Notes under the pieces: generated by a model | The model's database searches: none | What the model saw: only the letters and a program-made list of their open reading frames with translations | Told to the model about the DNA's origin: nothing | Shown here: piece by piece, positions 31,631 to 39,924 of the stretch | Layout of the letters: each line of letters starts with the position of its first letter | How positions within the stretch are numbered: position 1 is the stretch's first letter | Position numbers and translations under genes: made by a program | NCBI RefSeq assembly: GCF_900291985.1 | Contig: NZ_LT985980.1 | Coordinates: 124,001-188,000, forward strand | Direction: 5' to 3' | Source of the DNA: Lysinibacillus timonensis | GTDB taxonomy: Bacteria > Bacillota > Bacilli > Bacillales_A > Planococcaceae | Length of the DNA: 64,000 bases

Positions 31631-32134
31631 TTACTTCCCCCCTTCACCAAATAGAGATCGTAGTTTTTTCAACGTTGTGTGTAAACGTGATTTGACAGTT
31701 CCTTCTGGAATTTGTATCGTTTCTGCGATTTCCTCATTTTTTAAATCTTTATAATACTTTAAATAGATTAATTGCTGTTGATCGATTGATAGTTTAGATA
31801 TCGCCTCTGACAGTTCCAAATGAATCGTATTCTGTGTTTCACCCATTTCAATTTCTTTCTTTAGTTCCACTCGGTTCAGTTTTCGCTTCATATCATGACA
31901 TACGTTCAATAAGATACGAATGAGCCATGTGGAGAGAAATTCCGGGTGTTTGACTGTATGTATTTTTTTAATACTTCTGTAAGTAAATTCTTGTATTGCT
32001 TCTAATGCATCGTGTTCATTCCTTAGATAACTATAAGCAATTCGATAGTGAACATCTTCATTGAGTTCTAATACTTTTAAAAATGCGTCATGGTCCCCAC
32101 CTATTGCTCGTTTTGCTAACTCAAAATCACCCAT
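31631..32134 (-). CDS. ECF-type RNA polymerase sigma factor
   Basis: A 167-residue sigma-70 family protein of the extracytoplasmic-function group. Region 2 covers the first 90 residues (AFLKVLELNEDVHYRIAYSYLRNEHDALEAIQ). Region 4 is the helix-turn-helix LKNEEIAETIQIPEGTVKSRLHTTLKKLR. AAAGGAGGG lies six bases before the ATG. It is coupled to the DUF4179 gene with a one-base gap, the usual sigma/anti-sigma layout. The trigger is unknown. Confidence 0.93.
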   Translation of the reverse strand: MGDFELAKRAIGGDHDAFLKVLELNEDVHYRIAYSYLRNEHDALEAIQEFTYRSIKKIHTVKHPEFLSTWLIRILLNVCHDMKRKLNRVELKKEIEMGETQNTIHLELSEAISKLSIDQQQLIYLKYYKDLKNEEIAETIQIPEGTVKSRLHTTLKKLRSLFGEGGK

Positions 32135-32157
32135 TTACATCCCTCCTTTACTTATTA

Positions 32158-32183
32158 GACTATTCAAGTTACAAAATCGTTCA
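32158..32183 (-). promoter_or_regulatory. Possible autoregulated ECF promoter
   Basis: On the minus strand TGAAC (32183-32179) is followed after 18 bases by GTC (32160-32158), in the context AGTCTAAT. This is like the AAC/CGT core of ECF-type promoters. It sits about 25 bases before the sigma-factor start. Weak match, offered because such genes usually autoregulate. Confidence 0.3.
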
Positions 32184-32282
32184 GGTAAATTTTATAAAAT
32201 TTTTGGTTAAAGTTCTTTTATATATCGGTATCATTAGTTTAACTAAAAAGTCATATAAATTGATAATAGATAAGAGAATGGG

Positions 32283-32462
32283 GTGAAATTGCTGAAATTA
32301 AAGAAGATTACAGGGATTTTCGCTTGTTTAGTAGGGATTATCTTTTTCGGTTTTACATATGAGCCATTAGGAATGATAGGTAATATTGAGATTCATATTA
32401 TAGGAATATTGTTTGTTGTGAAGGGGCTAAATCTTTTTTTTCATAAGGAGAACACTCAATAA
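32283..32462 (+). CDS. Small two-helix membrane protein
   Basis: A 59-residue frame from a GTG at 32283 (or 57 residues from TTG at 32289, which has GGGGTG just upstream) to a TAA ending at 32462. It is lysine-rich at the N-terminus. Two hydrophobic helices follow (GIFACLVGIIFFGFTYEPLG and NIEIHIIGILFVVKGLNLFF) and then a charged tail. It is divergent from the ECF sigma gene and intact. I do not recognise a family. The positive-inside pattern and codon usage support a real gene. Confidence 0.55.
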   Translation: MKLLKLKKITGIFACLVGIIFFGFTYEPLGMIGNIEIHIIGILFVVKGLNLFFHKENTQ

Positions 32463-32693
32463 CTTGATAGAGGCTTGGACAAAACTAATAAATTTTTAAA
32501 TAATGACAAATTTTATCAGAAACTAAATCGGAAAACTTGAAAAGCCTCGCCTTTTCGTTAATAGTTCCCTTTAAATGTTCATCATAGTAAATTGATAGGC
32601 AAATGAGCTTAGAAATTTCTTGTTTTCTAACTCCATTTTCTAATTTATTATTAAATACCAAATGGTTATTTTATTAATGCATGAAATATTTAA

Positions 32694-32878
32694 ACGGATA
32701 AATTCCGCTTATATTAAAAAACCCCTCTATTTTTTTGAAAATAAAGGCAGTTTTTCCGGTTATCTTATCCATTTCTCTGAATTTTGCCTAAATTAGAGCA
32801 GTTAATCGGAATTTCTCCACTTATTTACGCTGCTTTTGCCCCCACTATATACAATAGACGGAGTTTCTCCGCCTATTT
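32694..32878. repeat. Four diverged repeats spaced 51-60 bases apart
   Basis: Copies at 32694-32715, about 32745-32766, 32805-32826 and 32857-32878 share the theme CGGA-xTTT-TCCG followed by CTTATTT-like sequence. Examples are ACGGATAAATTCCGCTTATA and GACGGAGTTTCTCCGCCTAT. Each is a short palindrome with a T-rich tail. Spacers are also loosely related (GCAGTT, GCTGCTTTTGCC), so these look like decayed tandem units of about 55 bases rather than a CRISPR array. Confidence 0.55.
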
Positions 32879-32930
32879 CATTAAAAAAATATAAAAGCTA
32901 GGGTAAAACCTACTTTGAATTGAAAAAACC

Positions 32931-32961
32931 GGTGGCATTTTGCAAAAGTAAAATGTCATCC
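32931..32961. repeat. Imperfect hairpin in the gene-poor segment
   Basis: GGTGGCATTTT pairs with AAAATGTCATCC through 11 positions including two G-T wobbles, around GCAAAAGT. No T-run follows, so it is not a typical terminator. Confidence 0.5.
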
Positions 32962-33114
32962 GCTAAATTTTTGCATGATAAAAGGACGCTTTTTGATACA
33001 CGACAACTAACTCCCGGCTAAAATAATTTGCAAATTGCAAGAAGAACAATTCACATTAAGATATAGTGTTATCTTTAACCCGACGGACAGAATACCATTA
33101 ATAGTATTTCTTAA

Positions 33115-33345
33115 CAATTTGAAGTACAACACTTTGAATTACCACAGTATATCGTGGTAAATGCCGGATACGCAGTAAACAGGAACAGATCCAGTAAATG
33201 GATTCCTGAAGGCAATTTAGGCTTTACTCTCTTTTGGTTGGAGGAAAACCAAAGTTTGATAACTAAATCGGCATTGCGCTATGGCCGTAAACTTAAGCAA
33301 TTAAACGGCAAGATCATAAGATTTGTCTCCAATGATGTGATTTAA
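33115..33345 (+). pseudogene. Possible remnant of a plus-strand gene
   Basis: The frame is open from 33115, with a possible GTG start at 33154, to a TAA at 33345, and a strong terminator follows at once. The 76 codons are richer in G and C than their surroundings (YIVVNAGYAVNRNRSSKW and similar). I see no ribosome-binding site before the GTG and do not recognise the protein. The best reading is the surviving 3' end of a gene carried by the degenerate element. Confidence 0.35.
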
Positions 33346-33346
33346 A

Positions 33347-33382
33347 AAAAGCGTGAAATCGACAGTACGATTACACGCTTTT
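33347..33382. terminator. Bidirectional terminator between metA and the gene remnant
   Basis: AAAAGCGTG-AATCG and CGATT-CACGCTTTT pair with one mismatch. Seven T residues follow on the minus strand and TTTTCT on the plus strand. It lies inside the inverted-repeat element, 40 bases past the metA stop, so metA seems to use an element-borne terminator. Confidence 0.8.
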
Positions 33383-33421
33383 CTAATTATTGAATCTAGT
33401 TTTGTCCTAGTCTCTTTTAGA

Positions 33422-34378
33422 TTAAATATGATATTCGATTTCATCTTCCGCATAGTGCCAATCGTATGGCGTGATTTGGTAAACGTAGTAGTTTAGCCAG
33501 TTATAGAATAGTAAATGTGAATGAGCACGCCATGTGTTTTTTGGATCTTGACTAGGGTCATTATTTGGGAAGTAGTTCACTGGCATCTCCACATCGTCTT
33601 CCCCTCGTTCAACATCTCGTTTATATTCATCAGCTAATGTGTGGGCATCATATTCTAGATGTCCTGTAATCATAATATGTTTTGTGTCTTTGGATTGGAT
33701 AATAAATGCCCCTGCATCATCTGAATAGCTTAATAATTCTAAGTCTGGATGGTTGCGGACTTCATCAAGCGAAACATCAGTATGTCTTGAATGTGGTGCA
33801 ACAAATTCGTCACTAAATCCTCGCACTAAATCTACCGTTAAGTCTGTTATGACATGTGAATATATACCTGAACATTTTTTTGGTAATTCAAATTTGCCTA
33901 TACCAAAATGGTAATAGAGGGCTGCTTGTGCTCCCCAGCAAATATACATATTTGATGTTACATTCACTTTTGACCAATCCATGATTTGAGTTAATTCGTT
34001 CCAATAGTTAACATCTTCAAATTCCATTCGTTCAACAGGAGCACCAGTAATAATCATTCCGTCGAATCGGCGATGTTTGATTTCGTCGAACGTTTTATAA
34101 AATGTTTCTAAATGTGATTTAGATACATTTTTAGACGAGTATGTTGCTGTATTTAAGAATGTTACATTCGTTTGTAAAGGAGTATTACCTAATAAGCGTA
34201 ATAGCTGTAATTCCGTTTTTTCCTTTTCTGGCATTAAGTTAAAAACTAAAATGTTCAACGGACGTATTTCTTGCGTCCTTGCGCGGTCTTCTTCCATGAT
34301 GAAGATTTTCTCTTGTCGTAAAATTTCACCAGCGGGTAAATTTCTCGGTATATTGATAGGCAATATCGTTTCCCCCAT
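33422..34378 (-). CDS. metA: Homoserine O-acetyltransferase (MetA-type)
   Basis: Acylates L-homoserine at the start of methionine synthesis; cytosolic, 318 residues. The nucleophile Cys147 is in [12 protein letters not shown]. His240 and Glu242 are in ITGHLEYD. The acyl-choice position reads TGAPVE, giving Glu116, which aligns with Glu111 of the Bacillus cereus enzyme. Glutamate there is known to favour acetyl-CoA, whereas glycine in the E. coli enzyme favours succinyl-CoA. So despite the usual succinyltransferase label I predict acetyl transfer. A SAM-I riboswitch and a good promoter precede it, so it should be shut off when S-adenosylmethionine is plentiful. Confidence 0.95.
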   Translation of the reverse strand: MGETILPINIPRNLPAGEILRQEKIFIMEEDRARTQEIRPLNILVFNLMPEKEKTELQLLRLLGNTPLQTNVTFLNTATYSSKNVSKSHLETFYKTFDEIKHRRFDGMIITGAPVERMEFEDVNYWNELTQIMDWSKVNVTSNMYICWGAQAALYYHFGIGKFELPKKCSGIYSHVITDLTVDLVRGFSDEFVAPHSRHTDVSLDEVRNHPDLELLSYSDDAGAFIIQSKDTKHIMITGHLEYDAHTLADEYKRDVERGEDDVEMPVNYFPNNDPSQDPKNTWRAHSHLLFYNWLNYYVYQITPYDWHYAEDEIEYHI

Positions 34379-34421
34379 TTCTTAAATATGCCGATTTCAT
34401 CTATCTTTTTACATATAAAAA

Positions 34422-34580
34422 CCTCTCATTCCAGCAAGAGAATGAGAGGGTACAATTTAAATTTACGCTCTCTTATCTCCCAAGACATTTGTCTTGCTGG
34501 AATTAGCACCTTTCTAACCGAAAGTTAGAGGTTGCTGAAGCTTCATAGGGCCATGTCCCTCTGCTTCTCTTGATAAGATT
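34422..34580 (-). promoter_or_regulatory. SAM-I (S-box) riboswitch with terminator, upstream of metA
   Basis: The minus strand shows the S-box landmarks in order: CTTATCAAGAGAAGCAGAGGG, GGCCCTATGAAGCTTCAGCA, AAGGTGCTAATTCCAGCAAG and GGGAGATAAGAG. These close the aptamer between about 34580 and 34468. A terminator (CCTCTCATTC paired with GAATGAGAGG, then TTTTTAT) follows at 34449-34417. Binding of S-adenosylmethionine should stabilise the terminator and stop metA transcription. Confidence 0.96.
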
Positions 34581-34599
34581 GATTGATGAAATTAAACTA

Positions 34600-34628
34600 A
34601 TACTAACATAAACGATAAAAGTTTGCAA
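34600..34628 (-). promoter_or_regulatory. Sigma-A promoter of the metA leader
   Basis: TTGCAA (34628-34623) and TAGTAT (34605-34600) on the minus strand are 17 bases apart. Initiation would fall about 15 bases before the riboswitch aptamer. Confidence 0.6.
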
Positions 34629-34638
34629 TATTTGGCCT

Positions 34639-35418
34639 TTACTTTTTAGAGACAAATCTTTCTTTCCAAATCAAACTTTCTTTCTCTGTAATTTGCTTTT
34701 CTAATTCCTGATCCCACTTCTTCAATAATGTATTCCATACACGGACAAAAAAAGTATCGTTTTTCTCATCGTGAACAATCATTTCGATAAATGGAATATC
34801 ATTGACTTGTTCAAATTCTAGTGAATCAATAGCTGTGATAGTAATTGGATCTTTAGAATTTTCTTCTTCACTATCTCCTGAGTCTTGTCGGTGAATCGAT
34901 TGTACTTCATTGAGTAACAACTCTTCTGATATGGTTAGCTGATCAGTTTGTTCATAAAAACGATAACTAGTTTCAGGGAAATCTTCGTACTCCAATACTT
35001 CTTCTAAATCACCAATAATAAAGTCTTTGTGTGTAGGACTATATAGTAGTTCTAGGGATGAAACATCTTGAATTTCTTCGTAGACACCGCTGTTTAACTG
35101 TATTCTCCCTTTATCGGTTATCTGATAATATACATCAGTTCGTTCGATCAGCCCCATTTTCTCCATTTTTGAAAGAAGATCTTGTACGAATAGTTGTTCT
35201 ACTAATAATATTTCACTGATTTGTTGAGCGTTTTTGAATTTTGCCTTATCAACTGAAATTAAGAGCATTTTCATTAAAATATCCATCTGTCGACGAAGAA
35301 CAGGTCTGTATAAAACGATAATAGTGTGAACAGGTACACACCAAAAGTTTGATTCAACTAGTCGTTGATGTTGTTCTAATTGTGAAGTGAATTTTTCAAG
35401 TAATGATTGTAGCTGCAT
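34639..35418 (-). CDS. Winged-helix-like protein downstream of the helicase
   Basis: I do not recognise a named family. The 259-residue protein has a helical N-terminus. A segment then looks like a winged helix (NAQQISEILLVEQLFVQDLLSKMEKMGLIERTDVYYQITDKGR). A long acidic stretch follows (SGDSEEENSKDP) and a C-terminal alpha/beta region. The ATG at 35418 is chosen because GGAGTAACT lies just before it; the frame is open to 35466. It begins 51 bases after the helicase gene on the same strand, so the two probably form an operon and may act together on nucleic acid. Confidence 0.65.
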   Translation of the reverse strand: MQLQSLLEKFTSQLEQHQRLVESNFWCVPVHTIIVLYRPVLRRQMDILMKMLLISVDKAKFKNAQQISEILLVEQLFVQDLLSKMEKMGLIERTDVYYQITDKGRIQLNSGVYEEIQDVSSLELLYSPTHKDFIIGDLEEVLEYEDFPETSYRFYEQTDQLTISEELLLNEVQSIHRQDSGDSEEENSKDPITITAIDSLEFEQVNDIPFIEMIVHDEKNDTFFVRVWNTLLKKWDQELEKQITEKESLIWKERFVSKK

Positions 35419-35469
35419 AGTTACTCCTAAAATAAAGACGATTTGTACGATATTGAAAGTTATCATACC

Positions 35470-38400
35470 TTAATTATTTATATAATATCTAAAACCACTT
35501 TGCGCTTTTACTGTTTTTAATAAATTTTGATACATTGCTTGAGTCTCTTTTTTCTTTGGACGAGTTGTAAACATTTCGGTACTGCCAATTAACATGAGTA
35601 GCTCACGAGCTCGTGATAAGGCGACATTCAGTCGTCTGTAATCTTTAGCAAAGCCAATATCCCCATGTTTATTATCATTATTACGTACCATACTTACTAA
35701 TATAACATCCATTTCCATCCCTTGAAATTTGTCAACTGAACCGGTACGTATATGTAAATGGTCGAGATCTAACTCATCAATAAGACGATTAATACGTTTC
35801 ACCTGTTCTGCGTAGAAACTAATAACCCCAACTGATTTTAAATCATCTGCGTTTATACTGCCTTCTGTTTTGGCTTTTGCCGTTGCCTCGTTTAAATCGA
35901 TAAGTAGTTTACGTACAACGTTTAACTCTGCTTCGTTAAATAAACTAGCTCCTTCTTTCATTCGTTCCTCAAAATAAGGGGCTTCGTTTGGAACATCAAA
36001 CCATAATAGATGATCCGTACGATTTACTAATTTACTTTCTAGTTTATGGTCACGAAGAGTGTCCGAATCGGTTAGACCGCATTTCAATGAGTCACTTTCA
36101 TTTTCATAAAATGGTGCAATTGTTTTCATAATGTTTTCGTGCATACGATATTGAATGGCTAACATCTTTTTGTTTGTTCGAGGAAGATTTTTATATAACC
36201 TTTCAAATAAGGATTCCTCTAGTAGTTTTTCAAGCTCACGTTTTTCTTCAAATGTATTACTTTCTTTAATGACCTCTTCTAACGTTTCCTCAAACGTTTC
36301 ATCGCCAATTAAAGGTGGTAACTGATGATGATCACCTACCAATACAATCTTTTTCCCTTTTAACATAGGCAATAATAGCTCTGGAGGGGTTGCTTTAGAA
36401 ACTTCATCGATGATTACAACATCGAAGACAGGATAGTTGTCCATAAATTCTTTATTGGCTGAGGCAACGCATGTTGTTCCAATTACATTTGCGTGTTTTA
36501 CATATAGTTTTCGAATTTCTTCTAAGTCATGTTCAGTTGAATGATCTAATAATGACTTCCACTCCTTTTGAAGAGCTTGTGAAACCGGAAGCATTTCTAT
36601 CTTTAGATTAAGGTTCATAATTTGCTCTTGCAGCACTTCTTGTCTGTGTATTGTTTTCTCCAGCTCAAACTCAGGGTTTTGCTTTGTGATTTGTTCAACT
36701 AACGAGTATTCCTTTTCAAGCTGAATACCAGCTGCATTCAGTTCCTTTAGTTGATCTATCATCTCAGTTAAAATCGTTTGACCATTCGTAATCTCTGTTT
36801 TCACTTGCTTTTCTTCAGCCGATTTTGAAGAAAGCTTCGTTTGTAATTGGTTTACTTTTTCTTTATCTACCTGTAATTTCTCAATAGAGTCTTTTAAGTG
36901 TTGAATAGTTGATTGAAGTTCTTCAAACGAAAGAGATACTTCCTCTTCAATGTCTAATTCCTCTATCTGACTTTTAGTTTGGTTGATGAACTGCTTTATT
37001 TGTAATTCTTTTTCTTTTAAAGCATTAATTGCAGCGTCACTACTACCTACTTGATTTGTTAGTTGATCTATAACTTCTTCTTTTATTTTACTAAACACGA
37101 ATTTAGACTCTTCAACCAAAGCATTATTCTTATTTGTTAATTGGTGTAAGTAATGTTTACGATAATAAAGTCCTTGGATAGAACGGATGCCATTTTCCTT
37201 TGTTATTTTTTTTTGTGCAAAGGCGTAGCTAAGTTTTGTAAGAAATTCATTAATTTCCTGTAGTGAATATTGATGATTGGCAGGTACTTCATCTACTTGG
37301 AGATGGATACCTATCGTTTGGTTACTATATTGAATCGCCTTATTTAATCGATCGGTTATATCTTTTAACGATTGGTAATTTAAAAGTTGCTGATGAATTT
37401 TCTCCATATCTGAAAACAGTTGATTTAACACATATCCTCTGCGAATGTCACGCTTTTCAATAAATTGTTCAATATCCGCTAATTTTTTTATTGAGTTTAC
37501 TTCTTCAAGGACTGAATCAATAGATGAAGAAGAGTCATGATATTGAGTTAGCTCTCTTATAACGTCATCTAGTTGAGTTTGTTGATGTTCCAATTGTTTT
37601 CTAAGTTTTGTGTAGTTGATGAATTTCTCGAATTGTACAATTTGTTGTTGATGTGCTTCGATCTTACTTTCGATTTCATTAAAAGAGCCAATTGTTTGTA
37701 TTTGTTCTTTTAGTTCTTCTATTCTAGAGGTGATTTTTTGTTTCGATTCATTTAATTTTTCTAACGCTTGTTCGGTTTTCTCACGTTCTTTTTTAAGAGG
37801 AATAATAGTTTTTTTGAGCGTTATAATCTCTTCAGAAATCTTTTCAAGTTCGATTGTTGCTTCTTTCTTTTTAACAATAGCTTCTTCAAGCACTTCTTGT
37901 TTTTTAATTAAAGTTTCAATTTCATTTTGACAAGTGAAAATTTCATTTTTTAATTCGGTTTCTTTCGCTTGATGATTGGCTATTTCGTCTGTAACGGCTT
38001 CTAAAGTTTGTGTTTTCCAATATTCAGCAACATTTTCCTCAATGAACTTCTTTCCTTCTTCCTCAATACTTTCAGTCCGGCCATAACGCAAAATTCGAAT
38101 ATCTTTATTGGAAAGTAATCGACCTAATGCATTATCAACGGCCAAGTTTGACTGGGAGGCGATGAGTGTTTTTAAACCAGCTTTCGAATTTTGGTAGCAA
38201 ATTTCAGAAATAACAGTTGTTTTTCCTGTTCCTGGTGGTCCTTGAATTACATATAGATCCTCAGCACTAATTGCACCTAGGACAGCATCACGCTGATATT
38301 CATTTAAATTATTATGAAATTCAATTTCAACATCTTGTTTACGCTCGATAACTTTTGGCTGATCTTCAAACAAAATATTTTCTAAATTTGCATTAGCTGC

Positions 38401-39234
38401 AAGTCCCTCTTTTAGCCTCTCAAAACCTTTTAATAACCGATTTAGTTGGGATTTAGTCGATGCATTGCTAAATGTAATATATTCTGATGTAAAGTCAAAA
38501 TCATTATTTCTTGCCAAATTGGCGATTTTTGGATTTAACTGAATGTCTATTTGTCGAGTCCCACGATTGACTTTTACGACAGCCCCAATTTCACGATTGA
38601 ATCCTTTGACATACGCACTTAATCCTTTTAATTGCTTCCATTGTTTATCGTCGATTCCACTACATCGAAGTGATACGATAGAATAATCGGAATGATATTG
38701 AATAGAGTCAAACGTTGCATCAATATCTTCTATATCCGCATTTTTGTTTAAAACTTTTAAATACCCTTCCCAGCTTGTTATTCGCTTATTGACGTAATCG
38801 AATCGTTCTTGTGCGACTGGAAGATCTGCAATTAATTGAATAAACTCTTTTGGGTATGTATGACCATTAATACGTGACGGTACAAAACGGATGCGCATAG
38901 GCTGACGGCGGTTTGTTACAACGGGTGTTTTGGCACTTTTCGTTCGAAAACTTTTTGCAACAAGGCCGTTTTTTAGGTCAAATACGCAGTCTATAATAAT
39001 AACCCGGCCACCGAACTTTTTATTGAGTATATTATTACGTTTGTTATCAAAAAATATCGATAAAGAAATAGATGATTGTTCGATTGATTGTTTTTCTATG
39101 TAAACGAGAAATGATTGTTGCATTTTAAAAAAGGCATGTTCATCTTGGAAGTGTTCTTTTATTGCCTCACGAGCTGTATTCGTCAAAACAACAAAACATT
39201 TAACTATATCCATTTCGATTATTTTTTGGACCAT
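35470..39234 (-). CDS. Large UPF1/Dna2-like superfamily 1 helicase
   Basis: A 1254-residue ATPase. An N-terminal region of 330 residues without a recognised domain includes an OB-like/1B stretch. It is followed by the Walker A motif GPPGTGKTT at about 332-340, then a coiled-coil insertion of more than 500 residues (about 400-910). The second half holds motif II as VIIDEVSKATPPELL, motif III as VGDHHQLPP, QYRMHENI, VDKFQGMEMDVILVSMVR and RLNVALSRARELL. These are typical of the AAA_11/AAA_12 UPF1-like family. The ATG at 39234 is preferred because GGAGG lies seven bases upstream, while the ATG at 39240 abuts it. Role in repair, RNA metabolism or defence is open. Confidence 0.88.
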   Translation of the reverse strand: MVQKIIEMDIVKCFVVLTNTAREAIKEHFQDEHAFFKMQQSFLVYIEKQSIEQSSISLSIFFDNKRNNILNKKFGGRVIIIDCVFDLKNGLVAKSFRTKSAKTPVVTNRRQPMRIRFVPSRINGHTYPKEFIQLIADLPVAQERFDYVNKRITSWEGYLKVLNKNADIEDIDATFDSIQYHSDYSIVSLRCSGIDDKQWKQLKGLSAYVKGFNREIGAVVKVNRGTRQIDIQLNPKIANLARNNDFDFTSEYITFSNASTKSQLNRLLKGFERLKEGLAANANLENILFEDQPKVIERKQDVEIEFHNNLNEYQRDAVLGAISAEDLYVIQGPPGTGKTTVISEICYQNSKAGLKTLIASQSNLAVDNALGRLLSNKDIRILRYGRTESIEEEGKKFIEENVAEYWKTQTLEAVTDEIANHQAKETELKNEIFTCQNEIETLIKKQEVLEEAIVKKKEATIELEKISEEIITLKKTIIPLKKEREKTEQALEKLNESKQKITSRIEELKEQIQTIGSFNEIESKIEAHQQQIVQFEKFINYTKLRKQLEHQQTQLDDVIRELTQYHDSSSSIDSVLEEVNSIKKLADIEQFIEKRDIRRGYVLNQLFSDMEKIHQQLLNYQSLKDITDRLNKAIQYSNQTIGIHLQVDEVPANHQYSLQEINEFLTKLSYAFAQKKITKENGIRSIQGLYYRKHYLHQLTNKNNALVEESKFVFSKIKEEVIDQLTNQVGSSDAAINALKEKELQIKQFINQTKSQIEELDIEEEVSLSFEELQSTIQHLKDSIEKLQVDKEKVNQLQTKLSSKSAEEKQVKTEITNGQTILTEMIDQLKELNAAGIQLEKEYSLVEQITKQNPEFELEKTIHRQEVLQEQIMNLNLKIEMLPVSQALQKEWKSLLDHSTEHDLEEIRKLYVKHANVIGTTCVASANKEFMDNYPVFDVVIIDEVSKATPPELLLPMLKGKKIVLVGDHHQLPPLIGDETFEETLEEVIKESNTFEEKRELEKLLEESLFERLYKNLPRTNKKMLAIQYRMHENIMKTIAPFYENESDSLKCGLTDSDTLRDHKLESKLVNRTDHLLWFDVPNEAPYFEERMKEGASLFNEAELNVVRKLLIDLNEATAKAKTEGSINADDLKSVGVISFYAEQVKRINRLIDELDLDHLHIRTGSVDKFQGMEMDVILVSMVRNNDNKHGDIGFAKDYRRLNVALSRARELLMLIGSTEMFTTRPKKKETQAMYQNLLKTVKAQSGFRYYINN

Positions 39235-39327
39235 GAACATACCTCCTTCCTTTTAAATCACAAACGTCATTATATCAAGAATCTTCTTTTCATGAAAGGT
39301 ACAATCATTACCGACTCCATAAAAAAA

Positions 39328-39347
39328 GACTAGCACTTGCGCTAGTC
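39328..39347 (-). terminator. Terminator of the thioesterase gene
   Basis: GACTAGC and GCTAGTC form the stem. TTTTTTT follows on the minus strand. Confidence 0.88.
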
Positions 39348-39349
39348 AA

Positions 39350-39772
39350 TTACTTTGTATGAGCGACTTCTAAGTATTTTGCATCCCAGGCAGGATCAAT
39401 TTTACTCAATGAATAAGGTCTAAACGTATCTTTCTTCACTAACGTATGTACAGATTTTGCCGTGGCAGCAATAGAACCATCTTCGTGTAAAATTTCATAT
39501 CCATATATCGTTTTTAACTTTGAATGAGATTCTACCCAAGTACGAACTGTTGCAATTTGACCATAACGCATTGCCTTTTTATATTGAATGGATATATCTA
39601 ATACCGGTGAAATATATCCAAGATCTTCTAAACCAGCGTAATTAAAACCTAGATCAGTTACGAGTTGCGTTCGCCCAATCTCCATCCAAACTAAATAATT
39701 AGCGTGATAAACAACACCCATTTGGTCCGTTTCTGCATATCGGATTTCGACTTTCTTTTCACTTATAAACAT
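39350..39772 (-). CDS. Acyl-CoA thioesterase, YbgC/4HBT hotdog family
   Basis: A 140-residue hotdog-fold thioesterase. The signature RYAETDQMGVVYHANYLVWME contains the catalytic aspartate and histidine region of the 4-hydroxybenzoyl-CoA thioesterase family. The frame is open far upstream to 39886. The ATG at 39772 has AGAGGG eight bases before it and gives exactly the family length, so the longer form is rejected. It is divergent from the GIY-YIG gene. Confidence 0.9.
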   Translation of the reverse strand: MFISEKKVEIRYAETDQMGVVYHANYLVWMEIGRTQLVTDLGFNYAGLEDLGYISPVLDISIQYKKAMRYGQIATVRTWVESHSKLKTIYGYEILHEDGSIAATAKSVHTLVKKDTFRPYSLSKIDPAWDAKYLEVAHTK

Positions 39773-39924
39773 CGTGTTCACCCTCTCACTATTATTATAA
39801 CGTAATTCATTAATGGATGTATATTTTTCGTATTTGTTCAAATCATAATCGGCATAGGGTATAATAGAAAAGTTGCACATAGCCAATATGTACCAATGTA
39901 GAAATTAAATAGGAAGTGAATTAG

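Larger units (their letters stand above)
32470..33414. mobile_element. Probable degenerate insertion bounded by imperfect inverted repeats
   Basis: The left end reads GAGGCTTGGACAAAACTA. The right end, on the opposite strand from 33414, reads GAGACTAGGACAAAACTA, matching at 16 of 18 positions in inverted orientation. Between them lie 945 bases without an intact gene. They hold four diverged repeats, a hairpin, a broken reading frame and a terminator. Ends of the form GAG-CT-GGACA recall IS1182-like and small non-autonomous elements of Firmicutes. I see no clear target duplication and no transposase, so this is an old remnant if it is an element at all. Confidence 0.5.

Noticed and set aside
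32694-32878. Possible CRISPR array
   Set aside because: Only four copies, each diverged from the others, with spacers that are themselves related and no cas genes nearby.
33154-33345. Intact 63-residue gene starting at GTG
   Set aside because: No ribosome-binding site and the frame continues upstream without a better start, so it is listed only as a possible remnant.
39773-39886. Upstream 38-residue extension of the thioesterase
   Set aside because: No ribosome-binding site, and family members start at the ATG at 39772, which has AGAGGG upstream.
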